Shown: positions 35,057 through 46,162, counted from the first letter of the stretch. The stretch is 64,000 bases of DNA from Pseudomonadota bacterium (GCA_023399375.1 JAEWPX010000110.1:1-64000), one strand, 5' to 3'. Numbers and translations: made by a program. Notes: generated by a model not told the origin, from the letters alone.

Positions 35057-35083
35057 TTCGTCGCTTATTCCTCGAAGGCGCGC

Positions 35084-36250
35084 CTAGTTCATCTGCTTGG
35101 GCGCGGGGACGAACTTGCCGTCCTTGACCATCTTGACGAAGGCGGGTTTCTGGCAGTCACCGTTGGCATCGAAGTAATTGATGCCGGTGACGCCCTTGTA
35201 CCCCTTCTCGGGGGTGTTCATGTCGGCCAGGTAGGCGCGGACCTTTTCGCGGTCCGGGCCGGCCTTGGCGATGGCTTCGATGAGGATGCCGGCCGCGTCA
35301 TAAGAGTTGGCGCTCATCCAGTCAACCTCACGGTTGAACTTGGCCTTGAAGGACTCGATGAACTTCTTGGCGTCGGGGCTGGCGATCTCGGCCAGGAACG
35401 GGGCGGTCAGGTAGGTGTCGTCGGTGGCTGCGCCGCCGAGCTTGATGTAGTCGGCGTTGTCGAAGCCGTCGGCGCCGAACTTGGGCACGACAAGGCCGAT
35501 CTTCTTGGCCTGGTCGGCAATCAGCGCGCCTTCGGGATAGTAGCCGGCGACGAAAAGGGCCTGAGGCGCGGCGGACTTGATTTTGGTCAGCTGGGGCGTG
35601 AAGTCCTGGTCGCCCTTCTTGTAGGCTTCCTCGCCGACCACGGTCAGGCCGAGCTTCTTGGCTTCCTTGGCGAAGGCCTCCTTGAGGCCGATGCCATAGT
35701 CGTTGTTCTCGTAGAAGACGGCGACTTTTTTGAGCCCCAGCACCTTGTCGATGTAATCGGCCAGGAAGGTGCCCTGGAAATCGTCGCGGTAGACGTTGCG
35801 GAACGACCAGACCTTGCCCTTCTCGTCCTTGTTCTTGCTGCTGATGGCGACGCTGGTGGCCGTGGGCGTGATGGCGGGGATGCCTTCGCGCACATAGGCC
35901 GGCAGGCCGGCAAGGTGGGCCGAGGAGCACAGGTGGCCGACGATGCCGACGATGGCTTCGTCGTTGACGATGGAGGAGGAGACCGTGGCGGCCTCACGGG
36001 GCTCGCACTGGTCGTCGAGGTAGACGGCCTCGATCTTCTTGCCGTTCACGCCGCCGGCGGCGTTGATCTCGTCGATCTTCACGCTCACGCCGGCCTTGAC
36101 GTTTTCACCGTAACCGGCGGCGCTGCCGGTGAAGGCGGCGGGCACGGCGATCTTGATCGTGTCCGCGGCCTGGGCGGACCCGGCGAAGCCGAACGCCAAT
36201 CCCATTGCCGCCGCGAACACCATCGCGCGGGTCGTCACTTTGCCAAACAT
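35084..36250 (-). CDS. livK: branched-chain amino acid-binding periplasmic protein LivK
   Basis: A 388-residue type I periplasmic-binding protein with a signal peptide (cleavage near GSAQA). It carries the typical ligand-pocket and hinge blocks, for example AAVTGSAAGYGENVKAGV, NDEAIVGIVGHLCSSAHLAG and YFDANGDCQKPAFVKMV. It captures Leu, Ile, Val or related amino acids and presents them to LivHM. The 230 bases upstream contain no clear sigma70 or sigma54 promoter that I could fix. Confidence 0.93.
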   Translation of the reverse strand: MFGKVTTRAMVFAAAMGLAFGFAGSAQAADTIKIAVPAAFTGSAAGYGENVKAGVSVKIDEINAAGGVNGKKIEAVYLDDQCEPREAATVSSSIVNDEAIVGIVGHLCSSAHLAGLPAYVREGIPAITPTATSVAISSKNKDEKGKVWSFRNVYRDDFQGTFLADYIDKVLGLKKVAVFYENNDYGIGLKEAFAKEAKKLGLTVVGEEAYKKGDQDFTPQLTKIKSAAPQALFVAGYYPEGALIADQAKKIGLVVPKFGADGFDNADYIKLGGAATDDTYLTAPFLAEIASPDAKKFIESFKAKFNREVDWMSANSYDAAGILIEAIAKAGPDREKVRAYLADMNTPEKGYKGVTGINYFDANGDCQKPAFVKMVKDGKFVPAPKQMN

Positions 36251-36480
36251 CGAATCTCCTCCCGTTGCGGTTGTCGTTCACCAGCGTTTCCACGGCATCC
36301 GGTCGCCGGTCCCTGGGGAAGCCGGCCCAGGTTTGGTACGCGTTACGCGGCAACATTCACCAAATCGCCAAAAAAGGCAACGCGGCGTTCAGCGCAACAG
36401 CGGCGCAGCCGCAACACATGCGCCGCCCAGCGCCCTCTTGACGCAGGCAGGCCGGGACGCCGCCGCACGCTTGCGAAACC

Positions 36481-37098
36481 CTACTGGGGAGCCTTGGTTT
36501 CCAGTTCCTTTTGCGCCGTGGCCCTGGTCTCGGGGTCGGTCTTTTCCGAGGCGACGACGGTCTTGAACCCCTCGGCGGCCTTGGCCGGGTCGTTGAGGGC
36601 GTATTTGTAGAGCAAAGCCAAGTTGAACCGGGCGCGGTAGTCGCCCGCGTCGTGGGCGAGGATGGTTTCAAAGGCGGCCTTGGCCCCGTCCGGATCCTTG
36701 AGGTTATAAAGAGTCACGCCCAAGGCGTTTTGCACGTCAGGATCGTCGGGGCGCGCCTTGGCCACCTTGTCCAGGAAGACCTTGGCCCGGTCGAAGGAGC
36801 CCATGGCCATGAACTTCTCGGCCATGGCCAGCTGCAGGCCGGGATCGTCGGGATTCTCCTGGAGCTTTTGCATCAGCGCCATGACTTCCTTCATGGGGCC
36901 GTTCATGGCTTCCTGCATCGCGCCGGGCATGCCGGCCTGGGACTTCTTCTGATGCACCTCGAGGCTCGGCCGCTCCATGCGGTAGACGAAGGAGCCCGCA
37001 AAAACGACGAGCAGCAAAAAGGCCATGAAGGCCAGGACCATGCGGCCCGACGTATTGGGGCCGGACGCGTTGGGGGCGGTCGTTTTCTCAATCGTCAT
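36481..37098 (-). CDS. TPR protein, CcmI/NrfG-like, last gene of the ccm operon
   Basis: A 205-residue inner-membrane-anchored protein: a short cytosolic N-terminus, one transmembrane helix (about 20-39, MVLAFMAFLLLVVFAGSFVY), then tetratricopeptide repeats (about 80-200; LAMAEKFMAMGSFDRAKVFLDKV, NALGVTLYNLKDPDGAKAAF, RFNLALLYKYALNDPAKAAEGF). CcmI-type TPR proteins present apocytochromes to the ligation machinery in the periplasm, and the position at the end of the ccm genes fits that. Its start overlaps the ccmD-like gene by 11 bases. Confidence 0.75.
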   Translation of the reverse strand: MTIEKTTAPNASGPNTSGRMVLAFMAFLLLVVFAGSFVYRMERPSLEVHQKKSQAGMPGAMQEAMNGPMKEVMALMQKLQENPDDPGLQLAMAEKFMAMGSFDRAKVFLDKVAKARPDDPDVQNALGVTLYNLKDPDGAKAAFETILAHDAGDYRARFNLALLYKYALNDPAKAAEGFKTVVASEKTDPETRATAQKELETKAPQ

Positions 37099-37225
37099 GA
37101 GACATCTCCAGGCGTTTGAGGCGCTTTTCCAGGCGCTTTTGCGTCGCGGCCAGAAACACGACGTAACACGCGATGCCGACCCAGACGATCACGTTGGCGG
37201 CAAAAAGATAGGCTTCCTTTCCCAT
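37088..37225 (-). CDS. ccmD: CcmD-like small membrane protein
   Basis: A 45-residue protein (MGKEAYLFAANVIVWVGIAC...) with one transmembrane helix at about residues 7-27 followed by a strongly basic cytosolic tail (KRLEKRLKRLE). That layout and its position directly after ccmC, with one base between, match CcmD, which releases haem-loaded CcmE from CcmC. AAGGGA precedes the ATG. It is short enough to be missed by automatic calling. It overlaps the TPR gene by 11 bases. Confidence 0.75.
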   Translation of the reverse strand: MGKEAYLFAANVIVWVGIACYVVFLAATQKRLEKRLKRLEMSHDD

Positions 37226-37226
37226 G

Positions 37227-37907
37227 TCAGTCCCTTATCGCGCCATGGCGCACCAGCGAGGAAAGCGTCGCTCCGGCGGCGAGCTGGCGCACGCGCGCAA
37301 GCAGGATCGCCAGCCACAGGCAGCCCATGGCCACGAGGTTTGCAATCATGGCCCGCCACATTTCCGGCTCCATGCCCCCGCCCTGGGGGCCGAAGACCGC
37401 CGGGTGGATGCTACGCCAGTACCGGGCCGAAACAAAGACCAGCGGCACGTCGAGAAAGGCCACCACGCCAAGGACGGCGAGCACCGCTTCCTTGCGCCCT
37501 CCTCCCACGTCCGAAGCGCGAAGGAGCAGGTAGGCGGCGTAGACGAACCACATGACGAGCGTCGTCGTGAGCCGCGGGTCCCAGGTCCACCAGACGTTCC
37601 AGATGGGCCGGGCCCAGCACATGCCCGTGGCCAGGGCCAGGCCGGAAAAGAGCACGCCCACCTCGCAGGCCGCGCCGGCGATGCGGGCGTAGTTGTCCCG
37701 ACGGCGCGCCAGATAGAGAATCGAGGCGATAAACACCACGAAAAAGCTGACGAACGACCACCAGGCCATGGGCAGGTGGGTGTAGAAGATCTTCTGGACC
37801 ACGCCCATCGTGGTTTCGACCGGGGCGTAGAACCAAACGGCCCACTGGGCGAGGATGGCAATGGCCGCGGCGGCCAGGGCGAAAAGCTGGATCATGGCGG
37901 ACGTCAT
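37227..37907 (-). CDS. ccmC: haem exporter / CcmC haem-handling protein
   Basis: A 226-residue six-helix protein that carries haem to CcmE. The WWTWDPRLTTTLVMW segment (about 106-120) is the tryptophan-rich WWD signature, flanked by two haem-ligand histidines, H44 in FYTHLPMAWW and the H168-type residue in WRSIHPAVF. Its ATG at 37907 overlaps the ccmB stop by 4 bases (ATGA). Confidence 0.95.
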   Translation of the reverse strand: MTSAMIQLFALAAAAIAILAQWAVWFYAPVETTMGVVQKIFYTHLPMAWWSFVSFFVVFIASILYLARRRDNYARIAGAACEVGVLFSGLALATGMCWARPIWNVWWTWDPRLTTTLVMWFVYAAYLLLRASDVGGGRKEAVLAVLGVVAFLDVPLVFVSARYWRSIHPAVFGPQGGGMEPEMWRAMIANLVAMGCLWLAILLARVRQLAAGATLSSLVRHGAIRD

Positions 37908-38581
37908 TCCTCCCCGGAATAGAGAAACGGAAAGAGCACCAGGGCCGCGGCGGTAAAAACGGCGTCGAACGCGCCGACCGTGCCGGTCCAGGCGGACACG
38001 GCCTCGGCCCCGCGGCCGGAGATCACGGTTTCCAGGAGCCGTATGCCGGCCAGGAGCACCGGGACCAGCAGCGGAAAAAGGATGACCGTCAACAGCGATT
38101 CCCGGGAAGACCGGCCGACCGACAAGGCGCCGAGCAGCGAGCCCAGGGCGCAAAGCCCCCAGTCCACGGCCGCGACCACACCGAGCCCGGCGATGAGGGA
38201 CCCGGCCACGCTCTGGCCGAGAAAGGCCACCGCCGCCGGGGCGAATACCATCTGGCAGCAAAAAAGCAACACCCAGCCGGCGAGCGCCTTGCCGAGCCAC
38301 ACGGCCTGGGCCGGGCACGGCGCGAGCAGCAGCCCCAGACGCGCGCCCTCGGCCTCTTCCAGGCCGTAGAGGAAATTGAAGACGAGCACCTGGCCGAACG
38401 CCGTGGCCAGCCAGAAGACGGCGGCGGCGGCCAGCGGCGGGGACATCTCGCCGGGTTCGCGCGAGAGGCTCATGATGAAGATGAGCAAAAGCCCGAGCAG
38501 CACGGTCTGGACCAGCCCCTGCGCCCCGGCCAGGGCCAGGCGCAGGTCCTTGCCGGCGATGACCAGGGCGGCCCTCAGCAT
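37904..38581 (-). CDS. ccmB: haem ABC exporter permease CcmB
   Basis: A 225-residue membrane protein with about six transmembrane helices, matching CcmB (e.g. LLLIFIMSLSREPGEMSPPL, FNFLYGLEEAEGARLGLLL, LLTVILFPLLVPVLLAGIRL). With CcmA it uses ATP to release holo-CcmE from CcmC. ATG at 38581 overlaps ccmA by 7 bases; the upstream open frame to 38710 was rejected. Confidence 0.94.
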   Translation of the reverse strand: MLRAALVIAGKDLRLALAGAQGLVQTVLLGLLLIFIMSLSREPGEMSPPLAAAAVFWLATAFGQVLVFNFLYGLEEAEGARLGLLLAPCPAQAVWLGKALAGWVLLFCCQMVFAPAAVAFLGQSVAGSLIAGLGVVAAVDWGLCALGSLLGALSVGRSSRESLLTVILFPLLVPVLLAGIRLLETVISGRGAEAVSAWTGTVGAFDAVFTAAALVLFPFLYSGEE

Positions 38582-39246
38582 ACGCCCTCCCCGGCCAGTT
38601 CCGCCGGATCGAAGGCGGCGGCGGGCACGTCGCGGGCAATGCGCCGGTTGCCGATGACCACGACGCGGTCGCAGGCCGGCAGGTCGGCGGCGATGGTGTG
38701 GCTGACCCACATGACGGCCGCGCCGGCGTCGGCCGCGGCGCGTATCTCCCGGCGCAGCATTGCCGCCGAGGCCGGGTCCAGGCCCGTAGCCGGTTCGTCG
38801 AGCAAAAGCATTTTCGGCGCGGTGAGAAAGACCCGGGCGAGGCTCAGGCGCTGGGACATGCCGCGTGAAAAGATCCCGGCCTCCTCGTCGGCGAAGCGCT
38901 CGAGCCCGACGCGGGCAAGGGCCGCCAGGACGGCGGCGTTATCGCCGCCCCGGCCTGACAGGCGCTGCCAGAAGCGCAGGTTGGCCCGGGCGGTGAGCTT
39001 GGGGTAGATGAGCGTGCGGTGGCCGACGTAGCCGATTTCGCCCGGCGCAAGGTCCACGTCCACCTCGCCTTCGCTGGGCGGCATGAGCCCGGCCGTGATG
39101 CGCATGAGCGTGGATTTGCCCGCCCCGTTTTGCCCGACGACCAGCAGCACCTCGCCCGGCGCAAGGTCCAGGTCGATATCGCGCAGCACCGGGCGTTCGC
39201 CGAAAAACCGGCTCACCCGGCGCAGCCTGGCCACGGGGTTGGCCAT
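38575..39246 (-). CDS. ccmA: haem ABC exporter ATPase CcmA
   Basis: A 223-residue ATPase. Walker A GQNGAGKSTLM, signature SRGMSQRLSLARVF (variant of LSGGQ), Walker B MLLLDEPATGLDPAS, switch His in WVSHTIA. It energises CcmB. It is directly after the ccmF stop with no gap and overlaps ccmB by 7 bases. Confidence 0.95.
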   Translation of the reverse strand: MANPVARLRRVSRFFGERPVLRDIDLDLAPGEVLLVVGQNGAGKSTLMRITAGLMPPSEGEVDVDLAPGEIGYVGHRTLIYPKLTARANLRFWQRLSGRGGDNAAVLAALARVGLERFADEEAGIFSRGMSQRLSLARVFLTAPKMLLLDEPATGLDPASAAMLRREIRAAADAGAAVMWVSHTIAADLPACDRVVVIGNRRIARDVPAAAFDPAELAGEGVC

Positions 39247-41145
<1,899 letters not shown>

Positions 41146-41290
41146 CAAGACTCCTTTGTCGGCCGGCGGATACGCGCCCCGCTTCCCGGCCGCCGGGGCA
41201 TGGGCGCGCGCGCCGCGATGAGACTGACGGGAGAACCGGCGCGCCGGCAAGGCGCGCCGCGACTCAGGACAGGGGCGATTTCCCGGATGC

Positions 41291-41704
41291 TCAGCCGCGA
41301 TTTTCCTTCTGGTACTTCGAAGGGCACTTGGTCATGAGGGTGTTGGCCGCGAAAGCGCCGGAAGCGGGATTGACGCCGCCTTCCACGATGACTTCCACGC
41401 CGGGCTTGAAGGTATCGGGCACCGCGCCCTTGAAATCCACCCGGATGGTCTTGGCGGTCTGGTCCTTGTCCACGAGCATGAAGCTCACGCCCATGGCGTC
41501 GTCGGGGCGGCTGATCCCGTGCTCGGCCACGGTGCCGAACAGCCTCGCCTTGGCCAGTTCCTTGGGCGGCATGGCCAGGGCTTCGGAAACATTGAGAAAA
41601 TAGGCGGTGTTTTCGCCCAGGCCCGAATAGAGCAGATAACCCAGGCCGCCCAGGAACAGGACCAGGGCGCAGAGGTAGACGGGCGTGTTGCGTTTTTTGG
41701 CCAT
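41291..41704 (-). CDS. ccmE: haem chaperone CcmE, cysteine type
   Basis: A 137-residue membrane-anchored periplasmic chaperone (N-terminal helix about 8-28; OB-fold core). E. coli CcmE binds haem covalently through His in a HxxxY motif; here the motif near the C-terminus is C127-P-S-K-Y131, so haem would be bound through Cys. This variant has been described in Desulfovibrio and archaea together with a Ccm set lacking CcmG and CcmH. First gene of the ccm operon here; the CNNM gene ends 18 bases upstream of it... reading on the same strand, so it may be co-transcribed with ccmF. Confidence 0.95.
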   Translation of the reverse strand: MAKKRNTPVYLCALVLFLGGLGYLLYSGLGENTAYFLNVSEALAMPPKELAKARLFGTVAEHGISRPDDAMGVSFMLVDKDQTAKTIRVDFKGAVPDTFKPGVEVIVEGGVNPASGAFAANTLMTKCPSKYQKENRG

Positions 41705-41722
41705 GACTTCTTCCGTATGGTT

Positions 41723-42787
41723 TCAGGGAACCGGGGCGTCCTCGCGGTCGTGCCGCTGCCGCAGCAGCTCTTCGCGCCGCGTGCGGGCCAGTTGCCGCAT
41801 GTCCGCCACCTGATCCGTTTCGTCAATGATTTCCTTGCCTAAAATCTCCTCCAGCACGTCCTCCAGACTGACGACGCCGGAAACCCCACCATATTCGTCG
41901 AGAACGACGAAGAGGTGCATACGCGATTCCAGGAACTTTACCAATACCCGATCAAGGGTCATGGTGTCGAGCACGAAGCGCACGGGCTTCATGAGGTCCG
42001 ACAGGCGCACGTCGTCCTGGTCGTTGGCCAGTGCCTCGAGGACTTCGCGGCGGTAGACGATGCCCACGATGTTTTCCGGGTCGTCGGCGTCGTAGACCGG
42101 AATGCGGCTGTGAGGCCACACGCCCCGGCGCTCGCCCTTGGCCTCGGCCACGGTCATCTGGGCGGGCAGGGAAAAAACCACGGTGCGTGGGGTCATGATG
42201 TCGCTTGCGGTCTTGCGGTCAAGGGAGAGGATGTTCTTGATGGAAAGCTCTTCCAGCGGCTTGATGATGCCTTCGCGCCGAGTGAGACTCACCACTGCGC
42301 GCAGGTCCTCCTCCGTGGAAAGCGGGTCCCTGCGCCGGCCCGAGACGAGCCTGGCCATAAGGCCGCCGGCCCAGATGATGGGCAGCAGGGCCAGGATCAT
42401 GTACTTGAGCGGCGCAGCGATGAACACGGAAATGGTGCGACTGTAGCTCACGCCAATGGTCTTGGGCAAGATCTCGCCGAAAGCCAGAATGAGCACGGTG
42501 AAGATCGCGGTGAAAAGCCACAGTTCGTCCGGGCCGAAGACCGCCGCGCCGGCCGCGCCGGCCACGGCCGCGCCCGCGGTGTTGGCGATGGTGTTGAGCG
42601 TCAGGATGGCCGTGATGGGCTTTTCCACGTTGGAACGCAGTGAAAAAAGGATTTCGCCGCTGGCCCGGCCGTCCTTGCGCAAGCGCTCGATCCAACTCCA
42701 GGGCACGGAATACAGGGCTGCCTCGCTCATGGAGCAGAAGGCGGAGATAAGGATGGCGATGCCGACCGAAACGATGAGGGTCACCAT
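41723..42787 (-). CDS. CNNM/CBS-domain membrane protein (HlyC/CorC family)
   Basis: A 354-residue protein with the CNNM transmembrane domain (four helices, about 1-160; SAFCSMSEAALYSVPWSWIERL, NTIANTAGAAVAG, LAFGEILPKTIG) and a pair of CBS domains (about 200-330; MTPRTVVFSLPAQMTVAEA, VVLDEYGGVSGVVSLEDVLEEI). Family members influence magnesium, cobalt or sodium transport. No C-terminal CorC_HlyC domain is present, a common shorter form. It precedes ccmE by 18 bases on the same strand. Confidence 0.9.
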   Translation of the reverse strand: MVTLIVSVGIAILISAFCSMSEAALYSVPWSWIERLRKDGRASGEILFSLRSNVEKPITAILTLNTIANTAGAAVAGAAGAAVFGPDELWLFTAIFTVLILAFGEILPKTIGVSYSRTISVFIAAPLKYMILALLPIIWAGGLMARLVSGRRRDPLSTEEDLRAVVSLTRREGIIKPLEELSIKNILSLDRKTASDIMTPRTVVFSLPAQMTVAEAKGERRGVWPHSRIPVYDADDPENIVGIVYRREVLEALANDQDDVRLSDLMKPVRFVLDTMTLDRVLVKFLESRMHLFVVLDEYGGVSGVVSLEDVLEEILGKEIIDETDQVADMRQLARTRREELLRQRHDREDAPVP

Positions 42788-42975
42788 GGGCGGCGTCCTC
42801 TTCGCGGGAAGGCGCGCGGCGACGGAGGTTGCGGGGGCTCGGGGGAATCGGTCGAAGGAGAGGCGGGGGGCGCGTGTTCCATAGGAAAAGGCGGGGCTCC
42901 TCGCGCGGGGCGCGACGTAACTTTTTTTCTCTTTCCTCTTTACGTATTTTTCGCCGCTTGTAAAGGCGATCCGCC

Positions 42976-44205
42976 CTACTCGCCCGCGGCCTTGAGCTCG
43001 GCGACCCTGGGCGCAAACCGGCCGCGCAAAGGCGGCAGGATGTAGCGTTCGGTGAACTCGTCGATGACGAGGTTCGGCTTTTCGCGTTCGATCAACGCCT
43101 CGTCGAAAAAGCGGAATTCGTGGTCCGTCTGCGGCCGCAGCCAGACATAGAGCGCCTTGTCGAAGGATTCGGCCACAAACGGCAACAGCTCCCACCAGAA
43201 CGAATCGTGGAACACGACGGCATTCGGCAATGCGGCGTTTCCGGTGTTGGAGTACTGCGGCTCCTCGAAATAGTAGTGGTTGACGGGGCCGAAGTAGGAA
43301 TCACCCCTTGCCTTGTACCACTCCTTGTTGACGAACATGATGCGGTCTTCCTTGAGGTGATCGGAAAGGCCCATCATGTTGGCCAGGTCCCCGGGCAGCC
43401 AGTCGAACTGCTCCACGTTGAACTGCTCTCGGGACAGGGGATGCAGCTGTGGAAAGTCCTTGACCAGATGCCGTATGATCGCCTGATAAGACGCGAATGC
43501 GCCATAGGCGTTCCAGTGGCTGTCCGTTTTATAGAAGACCTGCGTGTGCTTCTTCTGCTCCTCGAGCGCCGGCGTCACATCGACGATGTCGACTTTGGTG
43601 TAGTCCATCACGTAGCGCACAAGCTGGGCCAAATGCCCTTCCGGCTGCAACGGACGCAAGGCTTCGGGCAGCATTTCCGGATAGACGGTGTTCTTGTTGG
43701 GCGCAACGACGACCAGGTAGCTGATGCCGCGCGCGGCCAGCCACTCCCGGCGGCGCTCCAGTTCCCGGGCCACGTCGTCCACGTACTGTTCGGGCAGGGG
43801 GTCCAGCGAGCGGGCGTCCTCCAGGATGTTGCGCGAGCCGTCCTGGGCCAGGAACAGCCAATGGTCCTTGCCGGCCATGACCTGGGAATTGGCTGCCGTG
43901 GAAGCGAGGACGATGGTGTCCAGGAAGCTGTTCCAGGTGATGAGCAGGGTGCGCAGGTTGTAGTGACGTTCGAGATAGCCACGGCGCACAGTGTTGAACC
44001 ATTTGAGCCAGGTGTCCGGTGCAAGGCCCGGCGTCACGAGCTTGCCGGTGTTGACCTCCGCCACCAGGGTGCGGGGCGCGAAATGCAGAAGCCTGTCCGC
44101 GGTCGGCGCGACGATAAGGGCCAAAAACAGCAGTGCGGACAAGGCATAGATGCCGCGACGCAGGGCGGTCGGGGAATTTTGCAAGACAGGACTTCCAGGG
44201 GTCAC
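42976..44205 (-). CDS. AlgX/AlgJ-like SGNH-fold acetyltransferase domain protein
   Basis: A 409-residue protein with an N-terminal membrane anchor (about 17-36, GIYALSALLFLALIVAP) and an extracytoplasmic SGNH-type domain like those of alginate O-acetyltransferases. The family motif DxHW is D228-S-H230-W, and HDSFWW places the serine at about S335; these correspond to the catalytic D/H and S of AlgX. It would acetylate an exported polysaccharide. GTG at 44205 overlaps the nadD stop by 4 bases (GTGA). No MBOAT (AlgI) partner is in the window, so the polysaccharide and acyl donor are unknown. Confidence 0.8.
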   Translation of the reverse strand: MTPGSPVLQNSPTALRRGIYALSALLFLALIVAPTADRLLHFAPRTLVAEVNTGKLVTPGLAPDTWLKWFNTVRRGYLERHYNLRTLLITWNSFLDTIVLASTAANSQVMAGKDHWLFLAQDGSRNILEDARSLDPLPEQYVDDVARELERRREWLAARGISYLVVVAPNKNTVYPEMLPEALRPLQPEGHLAQLVRYVMDYTKVDIVDVTPALEEQKKHTQVFYKTDSHWNAYGAFASYQAIIRHLVKDFPQLHPLSREQFNVEQFDWLPGDLANMMGLSDHLKEDRIMFVNKEWYKARGDSYFGPVNHYYFEEPQYSNTGNAALPNAVVFHDSFWWELLPFVAESFDKALYVWLRPQTDHEFRFFDEALIEREKPNLVIDEFTERYILPPLRGRFAPRVAELKAAGE

Positions 44206-44885
44206 GCCGGGTCGCGCCGGCCCCAGACGGCCTCGAGCGCTTCCGCGTGGTTTTCGAGTTCATGGCGCACGGCTTCGGCCACAAGGCCGTGGATACGACG
44301 GCCGCGCCGCCAACGCTCTCGTACATCCGAGGCCGATACGTCAAGCCTGGTGATAGGCACGAACGTCATGTTGCGCCCCTGCGGCAGGTCCCAGCGGGCC
44401 GGGTCGTCGGTGGGAACGGACTCCATCTCCCGGGCGTGGGCGCACATGAAGGCGGCAAAGGCCTCGAGCCCCTGCCCTTCCCTGGAATGCACGGCCAGAT
44501 GGGCCAGCCGCCCCAGGGCGAGGCCGTTTTTCCAGGTCGGCAGCTGGGGCAGGTCGGCCTGGCCCAGGATGAAGCAAAAGGCCGATTCCGGGCGTTCCCG
44601 GCCAAGGGCTTCGAGCGTGTCCCAGGTGAAGGAGGGCCCCGGCCGACCGGCTTCCATGGCATTGACGGAAAAGCCGGGCACGTCGCAAACGGCCAGCCGG
44701 CACAGCTTCTCGCGAAACGGGAAATCGAGCATGGGCTCGCCGCATTTGTGCGGCGGGCGCGCGGCGGGCACGAATTCCACGCCGCCAAGGCCAAGGGCTT
44801 CGGCCACCTCGATGGCGGCGCGGACATGGCCGACGTGCACGGGATTGAACGTCCCGCCGAAAATGCCGATCAGCGACTGGGGCAT
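44202..44885 (-). CDS. nadD: nicotinate-nucleotide adenylyltransferase
   Basis: A 227-residue nucleotidyltransferase that adenylates nicotinate mononucleotide in NAD synthesis. It has GGTFNPVHVGHVRAA (residues 10-24, with the HxxH-type motif) and the C-terminal TRLDVSASDVRERWRRGR, equivalent to the ISSTxxR motif. It starts at MPQSLIGIFGG and lies 17 bases after proA, and the AlgX-like gene overlaps its stop by 4. proA, nadD, rsfS and gpmI often cluster in proteobacteria. Confidence 0.95.
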   Translation of the reverse strand: MPQSLIGIFGGTFNPVHVGHVRAAIEVAEALGLGGVEFVPAARPPHKCGEPMLDFPFREKLCRLAVCDVPGFSVNAMEAGRPGPSFTWDTLEALGRERPESAFCFILGQADLPQLPTWKNGLALGRLAHLAVHSREGQGLEAFAAFMCAHAREMESVPTDDPARWDLPQGRNMTFVPITRLDVSASDVRERWRRGRRIHGLVAEAVRHELENHAEALEAVWGRRDPA

Positions 44886-44902
44886 GGGCTCGAAGCGGCG
44901 TC

Positions 44903-46162
44903 CTAGCCGCGCACCTGCCCCTGGCCCAGGACCACGAACTTGGCGCTGGTCAATTCCACGAGGCCCATGGGACCGTAGGAATGCAGCTTGGAAGTGGAGA
45001 TGCCGATCTCGGCGCCAAGGCCGAGTTCGCCGCCGTCGTTGAAGCGCGTGGAGCAGTTGACCCCGACCATGGAGGCGTCGGCCCGGCGCAGGAACTCCAT
45101 GGCCCGGTCGTGGTTCTCCGTGAGAATGACCTCGGTGTGGTTGGAGCCGTAGCGGTGGATGTGGTCCAGGGCGTCGTCCATGTCGTCGACGACCTTGACC
45201 GCCAAAACGAGGTCGTGAAACTCGTGGCCGAAATCCTCGGGCGTGGCGGCCTTGGCCAGGTTGCCGAGCAGGGCCAGGGCGCGCGGGCAGGCGCGCAGCT
45301 CCACGCCTGCTGCGGCAAGGGCCTTGCCGACGCGCGGCAAAAACGTGGGCGCGGCGCGCACATGCACGAGCAGGCACTCCAGGGCGTTGCACACCCCGGG
45401 GCGCTGCGCCTTGGCGTTGACGATCACCTTTTCGGCGCGCTCCTCGCTCGCGCCCGCGTCCACATAGGCGTGGCACACGCCCTTGAAATGCTTGAGCACC
45501 GGCATGGTCGCCTGGGAGACCACGGCGCGGATGAGCCCTTCCCCGCCGCGCGGGATGATGACGTCGATATACTGGTCGAGCTTGCACAGCGCTGCGACCG
45601 AGGCGCGGTCGGTGGTGGCGACGAGCTGGGCGGCGTCGGCGGGAAGCCCGGCGGCGGCGAGCGCCTCGCGCAAGAGGTCGGCCAGGGCCATATTGGAGGC
45701 GAGCGCTTCGGAGCCGCCTTTGAGGATCACGGCGTTGCCGGCCTTGAGGCAGAGGATGGCCGCGTCCACGGTCACGTTGGGCCGGGATTCGTAGATCATG
45801 CAGATGACGCCAAGCGGCACGCGCATGCGCCCGACGAGCAGGCCGTTGGGACGGGGGCGCGCTTGCTCGATGGCCCCGACGGGATCGGGCAGGGCGATGA
45901 TCTGGCGGCAGGCGTCGGCCATGGCGTCCATGACGGCAGGGGTCAGCGTCAGGCGGTCCAGGCGCGGGGCGTCCATGCCGGCGGCGCGGGCTGCGGCGAG
46001 GTCCTTGGCGTTGGCGGCGAGCACCACTCCGCGGCTGGTGACGAGCAAGTCGGCCAGGGTGGCGAGGAAGGCGTCCTTGGCCGCGCCGGAAGCGGCGGCC
46101 AGGGCGCGCGAGGCTTCCTTGGCCCGGACGGCCATCTGTTCCATGTCGGCGGCCACGCTCAT
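44903..46162 (-). CDS. proA: glutamate-5-semialdehyde dehydrogenase
   Basis: A 419-residue ALDH-fold enzyme that reduces gamma-glutamyl phosphate for proline synthesis. The catalytic cysteine is C258 in QRPGVCNALECLLVH, with an NADP-binding GNAVILKGGSEA at about 142-153. The start MSVAADMEQM has AAGGAG. proB is not in the window. 61 bases after the methyltransferase. Confidence 0.96.
   Translation of the reverse strand: MSVAADMEQMAVRAKEASRALAAASGAAKDAFLATLADLLVTSRGVVLAANAKDLAAARAAGMDAPRLDRLTLTPAVMDAMADACRQIIALPDPVGAIEQARPRPNGLLVGRMRVPLGVICMIYESRPNVTVDAAILCLKAGNAVILKGGSEALASNMALADLLREALAAAGLPADAAQLVATTDRASVAALCKLDQYIDVIIPRGGEGLIRAVVSQATMPVLKHFKGVCHAYVDAGASEERAEKVIVNAKAQRPGVCNALECLLVHVRAAPTFLPRVGKALAAAGVELRACPRALALLGNLAKAATPEDFGHEFHDLVLAVKVVDDMDDALDHIHRYGSNHTEVILTENHDRAMEFLRRADASMVGVNCSTRFNDGGELGLGAEIGISTSKLHSYGPMGLVELTSAKFVVLGQGQVRG

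Noticed and set aside
36251..36480. Sigma54 promoter for livK
   Set aside because: A TGGTGAATGTTGCC-like sequence is present but the GG to GC spacing is two bases short of the -24/-12 rule.
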